64,000 bases of DNA from Mauremys mutica. Taxonomy: Eukaryota > Chordata > Testudines > Geoemydidae. The stretch lies in contig NC_059077.1 of the NCBI RefSeq assembly GCF_020497125.1, positions 25,247,340 to 25,311,339 on the forward strand, read 5' to 3'. The notes below the pieces were generated by a model. The model was given only the letters and a program-made list of their open reading frames with translations. It ran no database searches and was not told the DNA's origin. Both the position numbers and the translations under genes were made by a program. Shown here piece after piece: positions 33,610 to 45,868 of the stretch. Position 1 is the stretch's first letter, and each line of letters starts with the position of its first letter.

Positions 33610-33683
33610 GGGCCTGATTGAAAGCCCATTAAAGTCAATGGGATTCTGGTTACATAGACTTCAATGGGTTTTGAGTCAGGCCC
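33610..33683. mobile_element. 74-bp palindromic MITE, copy 2
   Basis: GGGCCTGATTGAAAGCCCAT is mirrored by ATGGGTTTTGAGTCAGGCCC, with AAAGTCAATGG and GACTTCAATGG as inner arms. The whole unit can fold as one hairpin. It lies next to the 3' end of a minus-strand MIR-like SINE. Confidence 0.65.
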
Positions 33684-33684
33684 A

Positions 33685-33893
33685 TGTAGTGCTTTTCATC
33701 AATAGATCTCAAAGCACTTTACAAAGATGAAAATTATTATTAAGCCATTTTACAGATTGGGAAACTGAGGCACAGAGCCCTTTAAAAGACTTGTTCAAGG
33801 TCAACCAACAAACCGATGACAAAGTTGGGAATAGAACATAGTTTTCTGAGTCCACTCCAATGCCCTGTCCACTAGATTATACTGCCTCCCAAT
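33685..33893 (-). mobile_element. MIR-like tRNA-derived SINE, minus strand
   Basis: Minus strand: GGGAGGCAGTATAATCTAGT opens the tRNA-like head, GTTCTATTCCCAAC is the B box, and CTGTGCCTCAGTTTCCCAAT the core. The tail has TGTAAAGTGCTTTGAGATC. Nearly full length. Confidence 0.75.
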
Positions 33894-34766
33894 ATGAAGA
33901 CAATATTCTGTCATGCAACTTCTTCAGGAGGAAAGAACTCTTTTGCCTGTGCGCTCATTCAAGCATTTCTTTGGCTTTTACTGCATCTTTTTCATGGTTG
34001 TTTCAACAAGTGGATGAAATAGCTCAGGTTCTGGATGGAAGCCCTCTCATCATTCCTTTAAAACTGTGTCCTGGGGGAAATATCATGACCTCAGTTGTAC
34101 TAAAGGAAACAGTCACATGCCAGTCAGATTTGAACACCTAAAGTAATTATAATGTGATTATCATGGGAGTTACACAAAATACTTTCTGGTATTAGAGCAT
34201 TTCCTTGATATCAAGCTTTGATCGTATTTTCCTAAAGTCTGAAAAAAGGTCTATCCTTAGATGCCCATTATGATCCTTTTAAGGAATGTAAAACACTGCA
34301 CTTCACTCATTTCAGTGCCCTTTTTGTCCTACACCAATCCATGGAGTCTTTCCCAGTTGGTTCAGTTCAGTTGCCTTACCTTCCAGTTCACCTTCTTCAG
34401 GTTTTGAATGTCTTTAAGAATTTGTGCTCGATACTGCACATTCAGCTATTAACATAGACTTAAAAAAAACCCATAGCTTTCCTGTCTTGTAATTTATTCT
34501 CCTTCTTATGCATCTTAGGGGCTTGTTGGCTTGCTCTTTTTTTTTTTTTTTTTTTTACTTTTTCCAGTCTTTTTCCATCTGCCCTCAATGTATCATATGA
34601 TTCAATTTACCATATACTTTAAATTTTTATTCCATTTCTTTATATGCATAACATTTAATTTTGGGTGCCAGTCTCTCCTTTATGTCTGTCAGTTAGTTTT
34701 TTACTTTAAATTTTTTCCCCATAACCTGAGTATTAGTATTCTAGTTTCATTATATCCTCTCTCTTT

Positions 34767-34850
<84 letters not shown>

Positions 34851-36212
34851 ATGTTGTTCTCTTAATAATATTTCTTTTTTGTACTTACTCATATAAATTG
34901 GCCAACAAAGCCCTTTCTTATACTGTTGTTTTTATTTGTTTTGACATGTGGCAAACTTCTATTGGCCATTGAGTAATGACTTTGGAACTAGCCTGTCTTG
35001 CCAATAACTGTTAATGGAAAAGATATGTAATCATGCTTTTTATCAGTCATTTCAATCTACAATTCAGTGTTTTCAAACTCCTGTCTTCTTTGTACCTTTC
35101 TTTTTGTGATTTGAATACTTGTATGTTATGCTGACTAACCCTGGAGTGGAGGTTATGTTGCAGGTAATTGTTATTTTCTATATGTATTGGCATAGGCAGC
35201 CCCATTATGTATTATGTGTTTTGTAGATTATATATAGTGTGTCTTCATTACATAAGAACACCTATACTGTGAATAACTATTTTGACATTTGTCTGTTTAT
35301 TGGGATAAATAAATTATTCTAAAGAGAAAAATGTAATTTTCTTTAGATGCAAAGGAAGCACAGATTGGCGTTTGGGGGCTTTTCTGAGGGTAAGGAGGAG
35401 GTATGGCTCAAGATCTTCCTGGAAAGTTATTGCTAATATCTTGTAGATGCTTAAAGATGATAATCTGTTTGGAAGACAGTGTTCAGGATCTTTAAAGGCA
35501 AATGAATAGAAACTGGAAATGGCAACATATTTTCTATGATTTTGAAATACACAGAGTTCAGAGGAAGCTCATAACAAACAGGTGTTCTTTGCAAAATCTT
35601 GGTATTCTTTCCACCCATCTACTCTGAAGTCTGCCCATCTATAGTAACTGACTCAAAAGAGGGGTCCAATGTTCTCTCTAAAGCATGTTTTTTAAATAAT
35701 AATCTGAAACCTGATCTTTATTCTGGCTTCCCCACCCCCAAAAAAGTTGTGTGATGGATTTTGCCTTAATTTATTAAGGGTCTAAATTATTTAAGTTTAT
35801 AAATGGTTAATGTTTTAATAGCTGATTAGAGTACAATAAATAAATACATTGCTTATAACCATTGTTTATAACCATGCATAATACCTTGTAATGATGAGCT
35901 TATAATAATGTATACTGATCTTGTCTTTAACATGCGTATAATATAAAGAGTGACCAAAAATCGTACCTATTTGAGATGTAAAATATGGATAAGGCTTTCT
36001 AATATATAGGTAAAGAAAAAGAGCAGTGTGATCAGATTCTAATGGAGATTTTGACATGATTTCTCCGAACTCCATTTTGGCATGTGCTTTCAAAATAGAC
36101 AGTAAGACAGACGATGGAGTGGTTGTGACATGGAAGCTGAGTAAGAGAATTTAGTATGTCAGAGGATCTATATGTAAACACAAGGAGCAAGAACTACTCA
36201 AGTGTTACTAAA
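33894..36212. other. Intronic DNA with microsatellite
   Basis: T-rich at 34500-34860, including the TTTC/CT repeat. Otherwise unassigned. Confidence 0.6.
34764..34849 (+). repeat. Microsatellite (TTTC)n followed by (CT)n
   Basis: About 12 TTTC units run directly into about 19 CT units. A 20-base-plus T tract lies shortly upstream at about 34534-34556. The open frame across this stretch is low-complexity and not a gene. Confidence 0.95.
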
Positions 36213-36469
36213 GGTAAGTCTACACTGCAGTTAGACACCCGCAAGTGGCCTGTGCCAGCTGACTCAGGCTTGCAGGGCTCAGGCTAAGGGGTGTTTAACT
36301 GCAGTGTAGACATTTGGGCTCGGGGTGCAGCCCAGACTCTAGGACCCTGTGAGGTGGGCGGGTCTACACCGCAATTGAACGGCCCCTTAGCCCAAGCACC
36401 ACAAGCTTGAGTCAGCTGGCATGGACCAGATGTGGGTTTTTAATTGCAGTTTTAAGTGTAGACATACCC
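36213..36469. mobile_element. TCTACACTGCA-type MITE, copy 2
   Basis: The left end is GTAAGTCTACACTGCAG and the right end GTGTAGACATACCC. Internal repeats of the same motif occur at about 36298-36312 and 36362-36376. Phrases such as GAGTCAGCTGGCATGG resemble the interior of copy 1. Non-coding. Confidence 0.6.
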
Positions 36470-38559
36470 AAAATTACAGAGAGAAGTCACCCAAACCTAA
36501 CCTCCTTCGTGACAATATCAGGTCTCCTGCAGAGCCGATGGCATTGTGAGTAGCTTGCATCTCTGTTTTCCCACCCTCGGAGGACCATAGCAGGCTCAGC
36601 ATGTACAAGTCAGAAGAAATAATAATGTTCTGTGTAAAAATTAGATCTTTCTGAGAGAGAGGCTGGCATATTTGCTGCCACAACATAATGCCCAGCATTG
36701 TGTTCTCAACCTCAAACTTTCCTTACTTCAGCTTCCCTAAATTCTGTTTTCTATTCACACATCTGTTATTTAGCATATGCAGGGCCAGGCACAGATGTTT
36801 GTGCCGCTTGTGGAGGTGATGGCAGAGTGTGCGCATTCTGGTCACTTTTTTAAGTATATAGGTTTTCTATATGATATTCTATTTTTCTTTTTCTTCTCAA
36901 TAAGTCAGAATTGCCAAAAGTGGCTGCCATGGTAGTTTCATGTGAAACTTTGAATAGGGGAAATGATGAATTTTTGAGCTATTTGAGTGAGTTATCTGCA
37001 AAAAATTGAGGGAATTTGATGTAAAGGGATATTTTGAGGATTTGAAACCCATGTAAAATAAATGTGCTTAAAATTATTTGTGCAAAATTCCACGGGATAA
37101 TTTTCAGCAAGTTTGGATAGGCCCTTGTAGAGGGGCATATATGGAACAAAAATACATGTAATCCATATGGAAATACAATATCAATAATGAAGCAGTTAGG
37201 GAATATACGAACACTTCTGAGCTCATGTGAAAGTAGCATCTTTTCTTGTTAGTTCTCACCTGACCCATATATAAGCATTTTTTATCTGTGGCAGCAGGTC
37301 TGCAATGTATTATACACAGGTGGATCCCTGTATGCATGCAGAGCCTTTTGAAGTCGTCAGGCTCCAGAGTCTTCCTGTCTCCAGTGCATTGCTGTGTCTG
37401 GAGTCTAATTCTGTATATGGATCAAATATGTCCTTTCCACCTAGTAACAGTTCTGCATTGGAAAGGGGATGGATTGAATGACCCTAGTAAGTCATTTCTA
37501 TCTCTGAGTTCTGTGTAAGATTAGACTTGTGTCTCTACAGCTCCAGTGAGATTTGTATTTTGTTAATTAGTAGTTTATTTCTAGGCAGTTTCTTGATGTC
37601 GTATTGACTATTGCACTATATTTTCACAACCTCACTGAAGTTTGACTCCCTTTGGGATTGTTAGGCTAATTAGATTTGTTCAAGGAAAACATGCGAATGG
37701 TTCTCAGTCCATAAAGCCTTTGAGCTTTGTATAAATAAGGTCCTTTTATTAAATAATTAGGAGGGTCTGTTGTGTTCTGTTTAGCTCAGATAAGTGTGAG
37801 TAATGGATTATTAAATTCTCTGCCTTCCCTCATTCATAATTGGGGATGTCAGAAAGGCTGTGAAGATCTGATTATGAACTTTTAGTGACGTTATTACACA
37901 TCTACAACACACTTATTTTCTTCTGTAGTATGTTTCTCATCCATTGTTATATTTGCTGTATTTCTCTCTCTGCTTTTTTTGCACTTTGTGCTTATTTTAT
38001 AGCCTGTAATGCTTAAAATAGTTATGAAAAAGTACTTTCCCTGTGTATTTGAATGCATCTGATCGGCCAATTGGTCAGCTCAGAAGTGATTAAATGGGAG
38101 GCAAGTGGGGTGGACACATGCACAACTGCTATTTTTCCCCATTTATAAACGTATCACACTAATTCTTTTGAATATGCATGGCAGATCTTGTGTGACTTTA
38201 TCACTCTCATACACTTGCTTGTATCTAAAGAGGAAAAATAGTAACGGATGACTTTTTTAAAAAATGTATGCTTGAATCCATTTTATACTCATGCACTTAA
38301 GTGTAATTCTGGTATCAGAGGCTTGGGATAATGAAGAATTTGGGATAATGTAGGCCCTAGAGAATAACCTGGGAAAAACTACGTAACATCTTAATTCTCC
38401 ATATTTTTATATATGAATCAAAGATTTAAAAGACCTAATAAAGGTTACAAAAAGATTAAAAGCAGGTCTGCAAAATCCACAGGCTGTTATGAATAAAGAG
38501 AAAAAAATACTCATTAAGTGAACATTGTCCATTCTGTGCACTAATTAAAGCAGGGGTCC
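36470..38559. other. Intronic DNA, nothing recognised
   Basis: Short chance frames only. AT-rich, no repeat I can name. Confidence 0.6.
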
Positions 38560-39440
38560 TGCACCCAAGGCTTTATTTATTTCAAATAATCAAAACCTAC
38601 TCTGAAGACAGAATTATTTATTTCGTCATGGGCTTTTATATGACTATCATCACAATAGTGTCTATGTTCTTCTTGGAGTCACAATCGTATCTATATTCTT
38701 CATGGAGTCATGGTCCCTATATGGATTACAAACATGGGTACGCATGTGCACCATGTGCCAGAGCCAGAACTGTTCACAGCACTGTCTGTTTACCCACACA
38801 TGCGTCGTGTGTCGGCCACATGGTGCAACCGAGGCTTTAAGAGGCTATGTGGGTCGATGCTGCTCCAGTTTCCTCTTATCGCCACAAGGCCAGAGTTGAA
38901 ATCTCCATTCCTCAGTACTCTTAGCTTTCTAGAACTCTTCGTCCGTTCTTAACTTCTGTACATAGTTTTCTAGTTTGTTCTAGTTGTATATAGTTAGTTA
39001 GGGTTTGTTCTGCTGTTGGACGACTTCTCCTTGTGGGGTGACCCCTTGTAGCGATGTGACGACTCACCGGTGCGGTGCCTCCTGCTGGTCGTCTGGGAAT
39101 TAGCTCTTGTCCAGCTCAGAGCGCCCTCTGCAGGCCGATGTCTCGCCTGCCGCTGGCCCTGTGTCTGTCCCAGGGGGTTATCTACCCTAGTTCACCCTAA
39201 CTGAGTAACCTCTGTGTGGTTCCCTGGGACCTCCATCACAGGGCCTACAGAGAGCTTTCTGCTCTCTTGAGCTTTCCCAAGAGACTTTCTCCTGGCTCCG
39301 AGACAGATCTCACTAACTCTCTGATTGCTCTTTCACTGGGTCTCCTCCCTCCCTGTGAGCACCTGTTCTGGCACAGGGAGCCTGGATCTGCTTCACTTAC
39401 AGGGGCTGGCTGCCTTGTGACAGTTCACTTCTTGGCTTTG
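38560..39440. repeat. Unassigned GC-raised insert, probably repetitive
   Basis: Base composition rises against the AT-rich intron. Phrases such as TTGTATATAGTTAGTTAGGG, CACCGGTGCGGTGCCTCC and CAGAGCGCCCTCTGCAGG look like turtle interspersed repeats I have met but cannot name. Open frames of 65-80 codons overlap in all phases and match nothing I know. It may be a composite of two elements. Confidence 0.35.
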
Positions 39441-40614
39441 TAGAAGAACATAGGCTTGGAAGGGGCGGTGGCATAGTGAATCAGAATTGGAATAAATACT
39501 CTGTGTTTAGAGAGCAGGATCTGCATCCATTTAAATCCCTTTAATATGTCATAATTTGTATACTATGCTATTGTGGACAATTCATTTGATCATCTCTCAC
39601 CTGGAAGTCACAATATAAAGGGAGTATTAAAACACAAATGAAAGAGAGTGGGGGAAAAAACATTCAGGAAACTTAACATTGACCTTGATAATTAAATAAG
39701 CTGTTTAGTTCAACTTCTCAATCATGAAAATATCCTCACTACTTTTCCAAAAGAACATTCCTATCCTTCTCAAATTGTTTTGAATCACTCTTGGCAGTTA
39801 TAAAAACGTAACAGATCTGTTTTGCAGATGTGGAATCTGCCATTTAAAAAAGTTAATTTTTAAAACTTGTATATATGATGTTTTTCACATACATTTTCTT
39901 TTAAAAGAAATTTATTATTTAGCAGCTAAACATATTTTTGTAGATTTTGATATCCTTCACTATAAAAAAAATTAATTGTGATGGAAAGACAATATTGAAC
40001 TTATAAGGTATAGTATTTAAAATACTATTATGTTGTTTTCACTGAAATCCAGTTAACTTAGGTTTGTTGCAAAGCAAGTGTGTGCTCAAAATAAGTGTTC
40101 AGTGTATGGACACATTTATCTGAAAAGACCCCTGCCATTTGACAGAACAATGAAAGGTGTCCAGCTGTTACTTTTTTCCCTTTATTTCTGCAGGAAAAGA
40201 CTGTGCCATTACTTGTTTGTGCATAGTCTTCACCTTAATAATGGTTGACGAGTTGAAGGAGGCCACTTCTGGAAACCTTGCAAGGGCCTAATATAGTTTA
40301 GTACAGTATTCCAGTTAACTAGTGTGGCACAGCCAGTATTAAAATAGCACTACAGTAGTCTGTCATTTAGAATTTACCAAAAATTCCTCCCCTGGTCTGA
40401 AACAAAGTGTGAGAATTTTCAGGCCAAAAGGCATCTCCCTGAACCTGATTTGGTTGAACTCCATGGCAAAAACTGTAACTGATTTTAATGCGAGCAAGAT
40501 TAAATTGGACCCAGAGTGAGTTCGGGAATGACAATAGGGTTTTATTATTTAAGGCTATATGCAACCTCAGCTGCTGCTGCTGCTGCCCTTTTTTAAAGTT
40601 CCGAAATATGTGCA
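39441..40614. other. Intronic DNA, nothing recognised
   Basis: AT-rich, with a short CTG run at 40573-40587. No coding motif. Confidence 0.6.
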
Positions 40615-41015
40615 GGCTCCTTGCAAAACAAAGACACAGTTGCTACCCAGAAGAGATTACAGTCTAAATTTAACATGATATGAAACAAGTATTGATCAAT
40701 AGGAGAAAAGAGAGGAAGGGGTGAAGAAAGACAAAAGTGAGAATAATACTTGGTATGATCAGAATAAGTAATATGGTTGGTCATTGAAGGCGTATGTATG
40801 AGAGAGAGAGAGAGAATTTAAGAGAATTTGGTGAGGGAAGTGGGTTGTTATAAACAAGTTCAGGGAGGTAATTCCAAGTGTAAGCATCAGCATGGGAGAA
40901 AGCATGAATGTGCTGTGAAGGGTGGAGACTGCGTATGGAGATGGTCATTGGCAGAGCCGGGGGAGAGGAGCATGTCGAAGCATAGATAAACGCTATGTGA
41001 TGTGAAGGGCCTTGA
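40615..41015. repeat. Ancient interspersed repeat, unassigned family
   Basis: Contains GAAGAGATTACAGTCTAAAT, then TAATTCCAAGTGTAAGCATC and GAGAAAGCATGAATGTGCTG. A diverged relative is at 52010 and a short one at 9445. I recall this family as widespread in amniotes but do not name it. Confidence 0.4.
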
Positions 41016-41049
41016 AATGGACCAGAGGGGATGTTTTTGCAGGGTCCTG

Positions 41050-41290
41050 CATGGAGCTCTTCCTAGCCCAGCTCTAGTCAATATTTTTATTGATGAGCTG
41101 GAAGAAAATATCAAATACCAAACATAGGTTGAATGGTAAATAAGCCAGTTCTACAAAGTACCACTTGGTATTCTGTACCACTTGGTAAGATGGACTCTTT
41201 TAAACATGCATTTTAAGGAAAGGGGGACTGTATTATGGAAAGCACTGACGCTGAAAAAGTCTTGAGGGTCATTATGGATATTAGCCAACT
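41050..41290 (+). mobile_element. CR1 LINE fragment
   Basis: A short plus-strand RT scrap: a phrase reading PALVNIFIDELEE near 41068-41106, then a diverged segment with AGTCTTGAGGGTCATTATGG, as around the LGVIVD motif. It abuts the LINE at 41300. Confidence 0.5.
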
Positions 41291-41299
41291 GAACAAGAG

Positions 41300-42840
41300 T
41301 GATTGCTTGGTGATCCCTTGATTTCAAGGATGATCTCTATCATGGATTTACATATGGATCCTGAGATGACTCAGGAGTCTGATCCTGGAACCTCAAATCC
41401 GCCCACAGTAGGTACAGACATTGTGTGGCAGGCCAGTGGCCTGCTGAGAGAAAGTTATTTCGTTTTCCTTCCTCCTTTCTCTCTTTTCAGCTTTGAGGGC
41501 AAGGCGGTTCTCAAAGTGGGCAACTGCCTGATGGCACCAGTGGAGTCGGTTGGTGGCTTGCTCTTCCCAGCTTGTGATGTCCACATCAGTTTTCTTAAGA
41601 TACGCTTTCAGTGTGTCTTTGTAGCGTTTACTCTGACCATCACAGGATCTTTGACCATGGGTGAGCTGAGAATAGAGGACTTGTTTTGGGAGGCGAGAGA
41701 CTGGCATTCGCATGCAATGTCCAGCCCAGCAAAGTCGGTACATGAGGATCATTGCTTCAGTGCTGGTGACATTGGCTTCAGCAAGAATGCTGGCGTTAGT
41801 GCGGTGATCTTGCCACCTGACGCAAAGGATCTTCCGGAGGCATCACTGGTGATACCTCTTCAAACTCTTGAGGTGCTGTTGATAGGTCACCCAGGTTTCA
41901 CATCCATAGAGGAGTGTAGGAACAACAATTGTCTTATAGGCCTGGATCTTGGTGTCCTGCCGTAGGTCACAGTCCGTGATCAATTTCCCAAAGGAAACAC
42001 TTGCACACTGGATCCTGTGCTGGATCTCACTGTTGATTTTTGCATTTTGAGAAAGTTGGCTACTGAGGGAGCAAAAGTGCTCAGCTGTCTCCAAAGTCTG
42101 ACCCTTGATGATGATTTGTGCTGGGTCATGTGCAAGGTCTGAAGCAGGCTGATGCAGCAATTTAGTCTTCTGAATACTGAGTGAGAGTCCTAGGCTTCGG
42201 TAAGCTTGTGCAAGAAAATCCAATATGGACTGAAGGTCATTCTCAGTGCATGCGAGGATGACACAATCATCAGCATACTGAAGCTCAGTAATGGACACCC
42301 TGAAGACTTTAGACTTCAAATGGAGATGTCAAAGATTAAAGAGCCGCCCATCCATTCTGTATTGAATGCCAACTCCATTGGGGCAGTGATCTTTAACGAA
42401 GACCAATGACTGCTAAATAGATGGAAAACAGGGTTGGGGCAATAACGCATCCTTGCTTAACCCGTTTTGATGACGAAAGGTTCCATCTCAAGGCCATTAC
42501 AGAGAACTGTGGTAGTCATCTGATCATGGAGAAGTCTTAGGACCTTAATAAATTTTGGAGGGCAGCCAAATCTGGTCAGCACTTTCCACAGGGCTTCGCG
42601 ACTGACAGTCAAAGGCCTTTGTCAAATCGATGAAGGCCATGTACAGGTCCTGATTTTGCTACCAAGACTTTTCCTGGATTTGGCGGACAACGAAGATCAT
42701 GTTGGTTGTCCTGTGGGATGGTCTAAAACCGCACTGAGATTCTGGCAGTATTTCCTCAGCAAGGAGAAGTAATCAGTTTAAGAGGATACGGGCAAGAATT
42801 TTCCCTGTTGTAGATAGCAAGGCAATGCCTCGATAGTTTC
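41300..42840 (-). mobile_element. Decayed non-LTR LINE of a non-CR1 family
   Basis: Minus-strand reverse transcriptase with YADD (not FADD) at the active site. The C-terminal motif order ends in AGHCMRMPVSRLPKQVLYSQ. It is distinct from the CR1 copies and from the RTE-like element at 56620. I cannot place the clade. Only the RT and C-terminal part remain; a SINE abuts its 5' side at 42841. Confidence 0.7.
41393..42800 (-). pseudogene. LINE reverse transcriptase, multiple stops and shifts
   Basis: Reading down the minus strand, the RT palm appears in broken frames: AFIDLTKAFD near 42625 (motif A, catalytic Asp), KQGCVIAPTLFSIYLA near 42450, then a clean 158-codon frame at 42319-41843. That frame has ELQYADDCVILACTENDLQ (motif C) and VVPTLLYGCETWVTYQQH. 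A TGA at 41843 separates it from the next 119-codon frame (41752-41393), which carries QRSCDGQSKRYKDTLKAYL. No endonuclease domain was recognised. A dead copy. Confidence 0.7.
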
Positions 42841-42845
42841 ATATA

Positions 42846-43036
42846 GATGCAAGTGTGGCTTAGTGGGTATAGCACTAGACTGAGACCCACTGAAGATTTG
42901 GGTTCTATTTCTGGGTTTGCCACTGGCCTGAAGTTAAAGGCTTGATTTAGGAATCACTGGGTGGAAATTCTATGACTTGTGTTATGCAAGAGGACAGACT
43001 AGGTAATCATAAATGTCCCCTCTGGACTAAAAAATG
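42846..43036 (+). mobile_element. tRNA-derived SINE with CR1-like tail
   Basis: A-box-like TGGCTTAGTGGGTA (42856-42869) and B-box-like GGGTTCTATTTC (42900-42911) form an RNA polymerase III promoter. Next comes TTTGCCACTGGCCTG, then a tail with GAGGACAGACTAGGTAATCA and CCCCTCTGG that resembles a CR1 3' end. Such SINEs use the LINE machinery for transposition. Confidence 0.7.
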
Positions 43037-44828
43037 TAAGCATCTGTGAAAGCAAAGACAAGGTTGTTTTATGTAAGTTATGTCAGTAGCAGGGCATAGG
43101 GCTTTTGTTAGAATGGATATTGTCAACAGTGAAGTGGGATATGACAGGATTCTGATGCTGTAGTGATAGTTAAGTGAAAGTGTAGATTGAGATGGTGTTC
43201 TGTGAATAAGAATTGTAAGAGGTTGTGAAGTGTTAGTTAAATTGTACCCATGTTGAATTCTTTCCGGGGACTTGGCTAAGTATAAGTGTGCACCTTTTTC
43301 CTTTTAACAGTGTTAGAACTTCCTGTGGATGAGAGTGAGTAGGTTGTAAAAAGAGGTGAACTGTAGGGTTGGCAAGTTAAAGTTATGTGTATTAATGGGG
43401 CATACTGAGGAGGGGAGAATTAAGGTTGAATAGGCAACCCTTAACTCTGCAGTCCCTGGTTTTCAGAAGTTTGAGTGTTGCTCAGCTCAATGTTCTACAA
43501 GGGGCTGACATACCACCAAGCAACCTTAACTCTGCATCATTGTTTTTTGCCATTGAGTTACAAAACAATTTGCATTTTACTTTAGCAAGTATATTGGGCC
43601 TCCTGACTCAACATTCCAAAACCCTGCTTCAATTTATAAAGTGCTATATAGCAGTTGACAGTAAAAAGTGAACATTTATCCCGTTGAAATAAGTTTCAAA
43701 ATTTTACTATTTCAAATATCCCTTTGAGTTTATTTTGGTGCTTTATTGTAAATGTTTACCTTTTAGTATAGCTGTTGTATGTGCAGCATAATCAGCTTTA
43801 AAAAAAAATGAAAAAATCTGCATGAAACTTTGTCTTGAACTACTGACATTGCTTCTCAGGATACCATTTACACTGAATAGAACCATAACTTTGCACTGTA
43901 CAGGAATATGTTCTTTGAAGTGTACTTACAATTGAACTAGGCTGGCCTGCATTATGGGAAGTTGGAGACTGCATCTATTTGATTTTACTAATTTCTCCCA
44001 TGACACCAAGTTATAAATGTCTTCCAGGAGCCATTGTTGTTTGCAGTGCAGATATGGCATTGCAGGAGCCAAATCATTCATATATGTTGCTAGGTGGATC
44101 TAACCTAGATTTATGTATGTAATGTACCTATACATCCCAATTTGGTTCTACAACCCCTGCTTATATGCCTCAGTGTTGTGTCTTATTCTGGGAAAATGGC
44201 TGCTTTGATTCAATAGCATTTATGTTTCCCATGAAAACCAATAAATGACGTGCTCTTGTATCATAGGCATCGTTTGCCTTGAGAACTTAGTGATTTCTAT
44301 CTTTTTTTAATTAATGAACTCCCTTCCTTTGCCAAATCCTAAAACACTTTTATGCATTAGATGCCAGAAGAGGTTTGAATTTTTATCTGGAAAGAACTCA
44401 ACGTTTTAAAAGGACAGAAAACATTTGTGTCTAAGACAGTTTAAAGAATCCACCTGTATTCCAGTCCTCTGTCCTTTGGGTGTTTATATGTATCTAAGAA
44501 ACATAGAAGAGCTAGGCCAATATTCTTCTTTCTTTAAAAAAAAGCACATATTTATGAAACAGATTATGTGCGGGAAACTCAACTCTGAAAAAGAATGGTC
44601 TTTCATAAATGCATCATTGTAAAACATTTGAGGAATTCCTTAACAGTGTAACTCAAAACTTCTGAATTTGGCTCCACAGAATTACAGTATCACAATTAAT
44701 AGTTATGAAATTTCTTTGTAAATAAATAAAAGCTTGAATTAATAAGCAGCCAGCCAGTCTCCCAGCCATTTTAAATAAGTTTGCTGGTTGTTGTTGTATC
44801 AGAATAATTATGATAGAAAAATCTCATA
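43037..44828. other. Intronic DNA, nothing recognised
   Basis: Frames of up to 81 codons without any family resemblance. Confidence 0.6.
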
Positions 44829-45868
44829 TGTGACAGTTCTTGGGGTACTCAGGATTGTGAGTCACCTTGTTACATGCTGCCTCACTAATACCACCAGCCT
44901 GTCAGTCACTCTAGCACTGTCCTGTGGGTTATGCCAGTCCTGTCTTCACCTTGCAAGTTAAGAAGAAGTGCACACCAGTGTCCAAGTAAAGTGTTCCCCT
45001 GTGATATCCAGCCCCTGACATGAGCTACTTTAGAAATCCCAGGTGCTCTGCTCCCAAAGGAACAGTGTACCCCAGTTTACTAGTTTTACCTTAAATCACT
45101 GCTCCTGTGTAATACACAGCACGTATTACCACTTACAATGAAACAAAAGGTTTATTTAAGAAGGAATAGAATTTCCACTAGAAATGAATAATGATTGAAG
45201 CAAGTGGTTGCAGTACGATACAAAATCATAAAAATGCAAACTAGGGCCTACATTCATTATTAGATACAAAAGCTAGCTATTAAAGTAGGTTTCCCCCTCA
45301 AAGTTCAGTCTGTTACAGATCTGGCTAGTTTCACAGGAACCAGGATCTGATCTTTCATTAAACTCCTCTGTGAGTGGATGCAGAGTGTCTTTCTCCCCCT
45401 GTGTTATACTGAATCAGTCTTTTGTCTTTATTCACAGACGGGACAATCCCTTATCTGTTATCATGTTCCTTTTTACCTCCAAGTCGTTATTATTCTTTGC
45501 AGTTGTCCTTTGATAGTTTTCCATTGACTGTTTTGGTATAGGGCAAGACATTAGAACCTTGCATTACAATCTCCAGCTGAGAAGGGATGGGTGAAAATTC
45601 CTTCCCACTTGAATGGGTCATCACCAAGATATATGATTTCGTGATGACTAACTTTTACCTCAAGACCATAAGACATAGTTTTCAATATAGTTACATTATT
45701 CCTTACATGCTACTTGTGCATTTCACAATGATAAGAAGTTATAAGCTTTCAGTAGAAACCTCACATGCTATCTTTCATGGATAAATACCATGAAAATGGT
45801 TTATTAGGTGTAGTGAGTTTGTGAGGTCTGAGACAGGAGTAGCTATTACCAGTTGGCCTCAGTGTCAT
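44829..45868 (-). mobile_element. Possible solo LTR or other retroelement
   Basis: The block begins TGTGACAGTTCTTGGGGTAC and ends near CCTCAGTGTCA on the plus strand, so TG...CA ends are conceivable. The minus strand carries AATAAA near 45156. The phrase at the start is one I associate with turtle retroelement LTRs. No target duplication (CATA against TGAT), so limits and identity are tentative. Confidence 0.3.

Noticed and set aside
34531..34851. 106-codon frame
   Set aside because: Encodes poly-Phe and Ser/Leu runs from a T tract and TTTC/CT microsatellite; not a protein gene.
41303..41965. 220-codon plus-strand frame
   Set aside because: Antisense shadow of the minus-strand LINE reverse transcriptase, which has recognisable RT motifs.
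42850..42925. Possible tRNA gene on the plus strand
   Set aside because: Same reason: tRNA-like head of a SINE, with SINE core and tail following.
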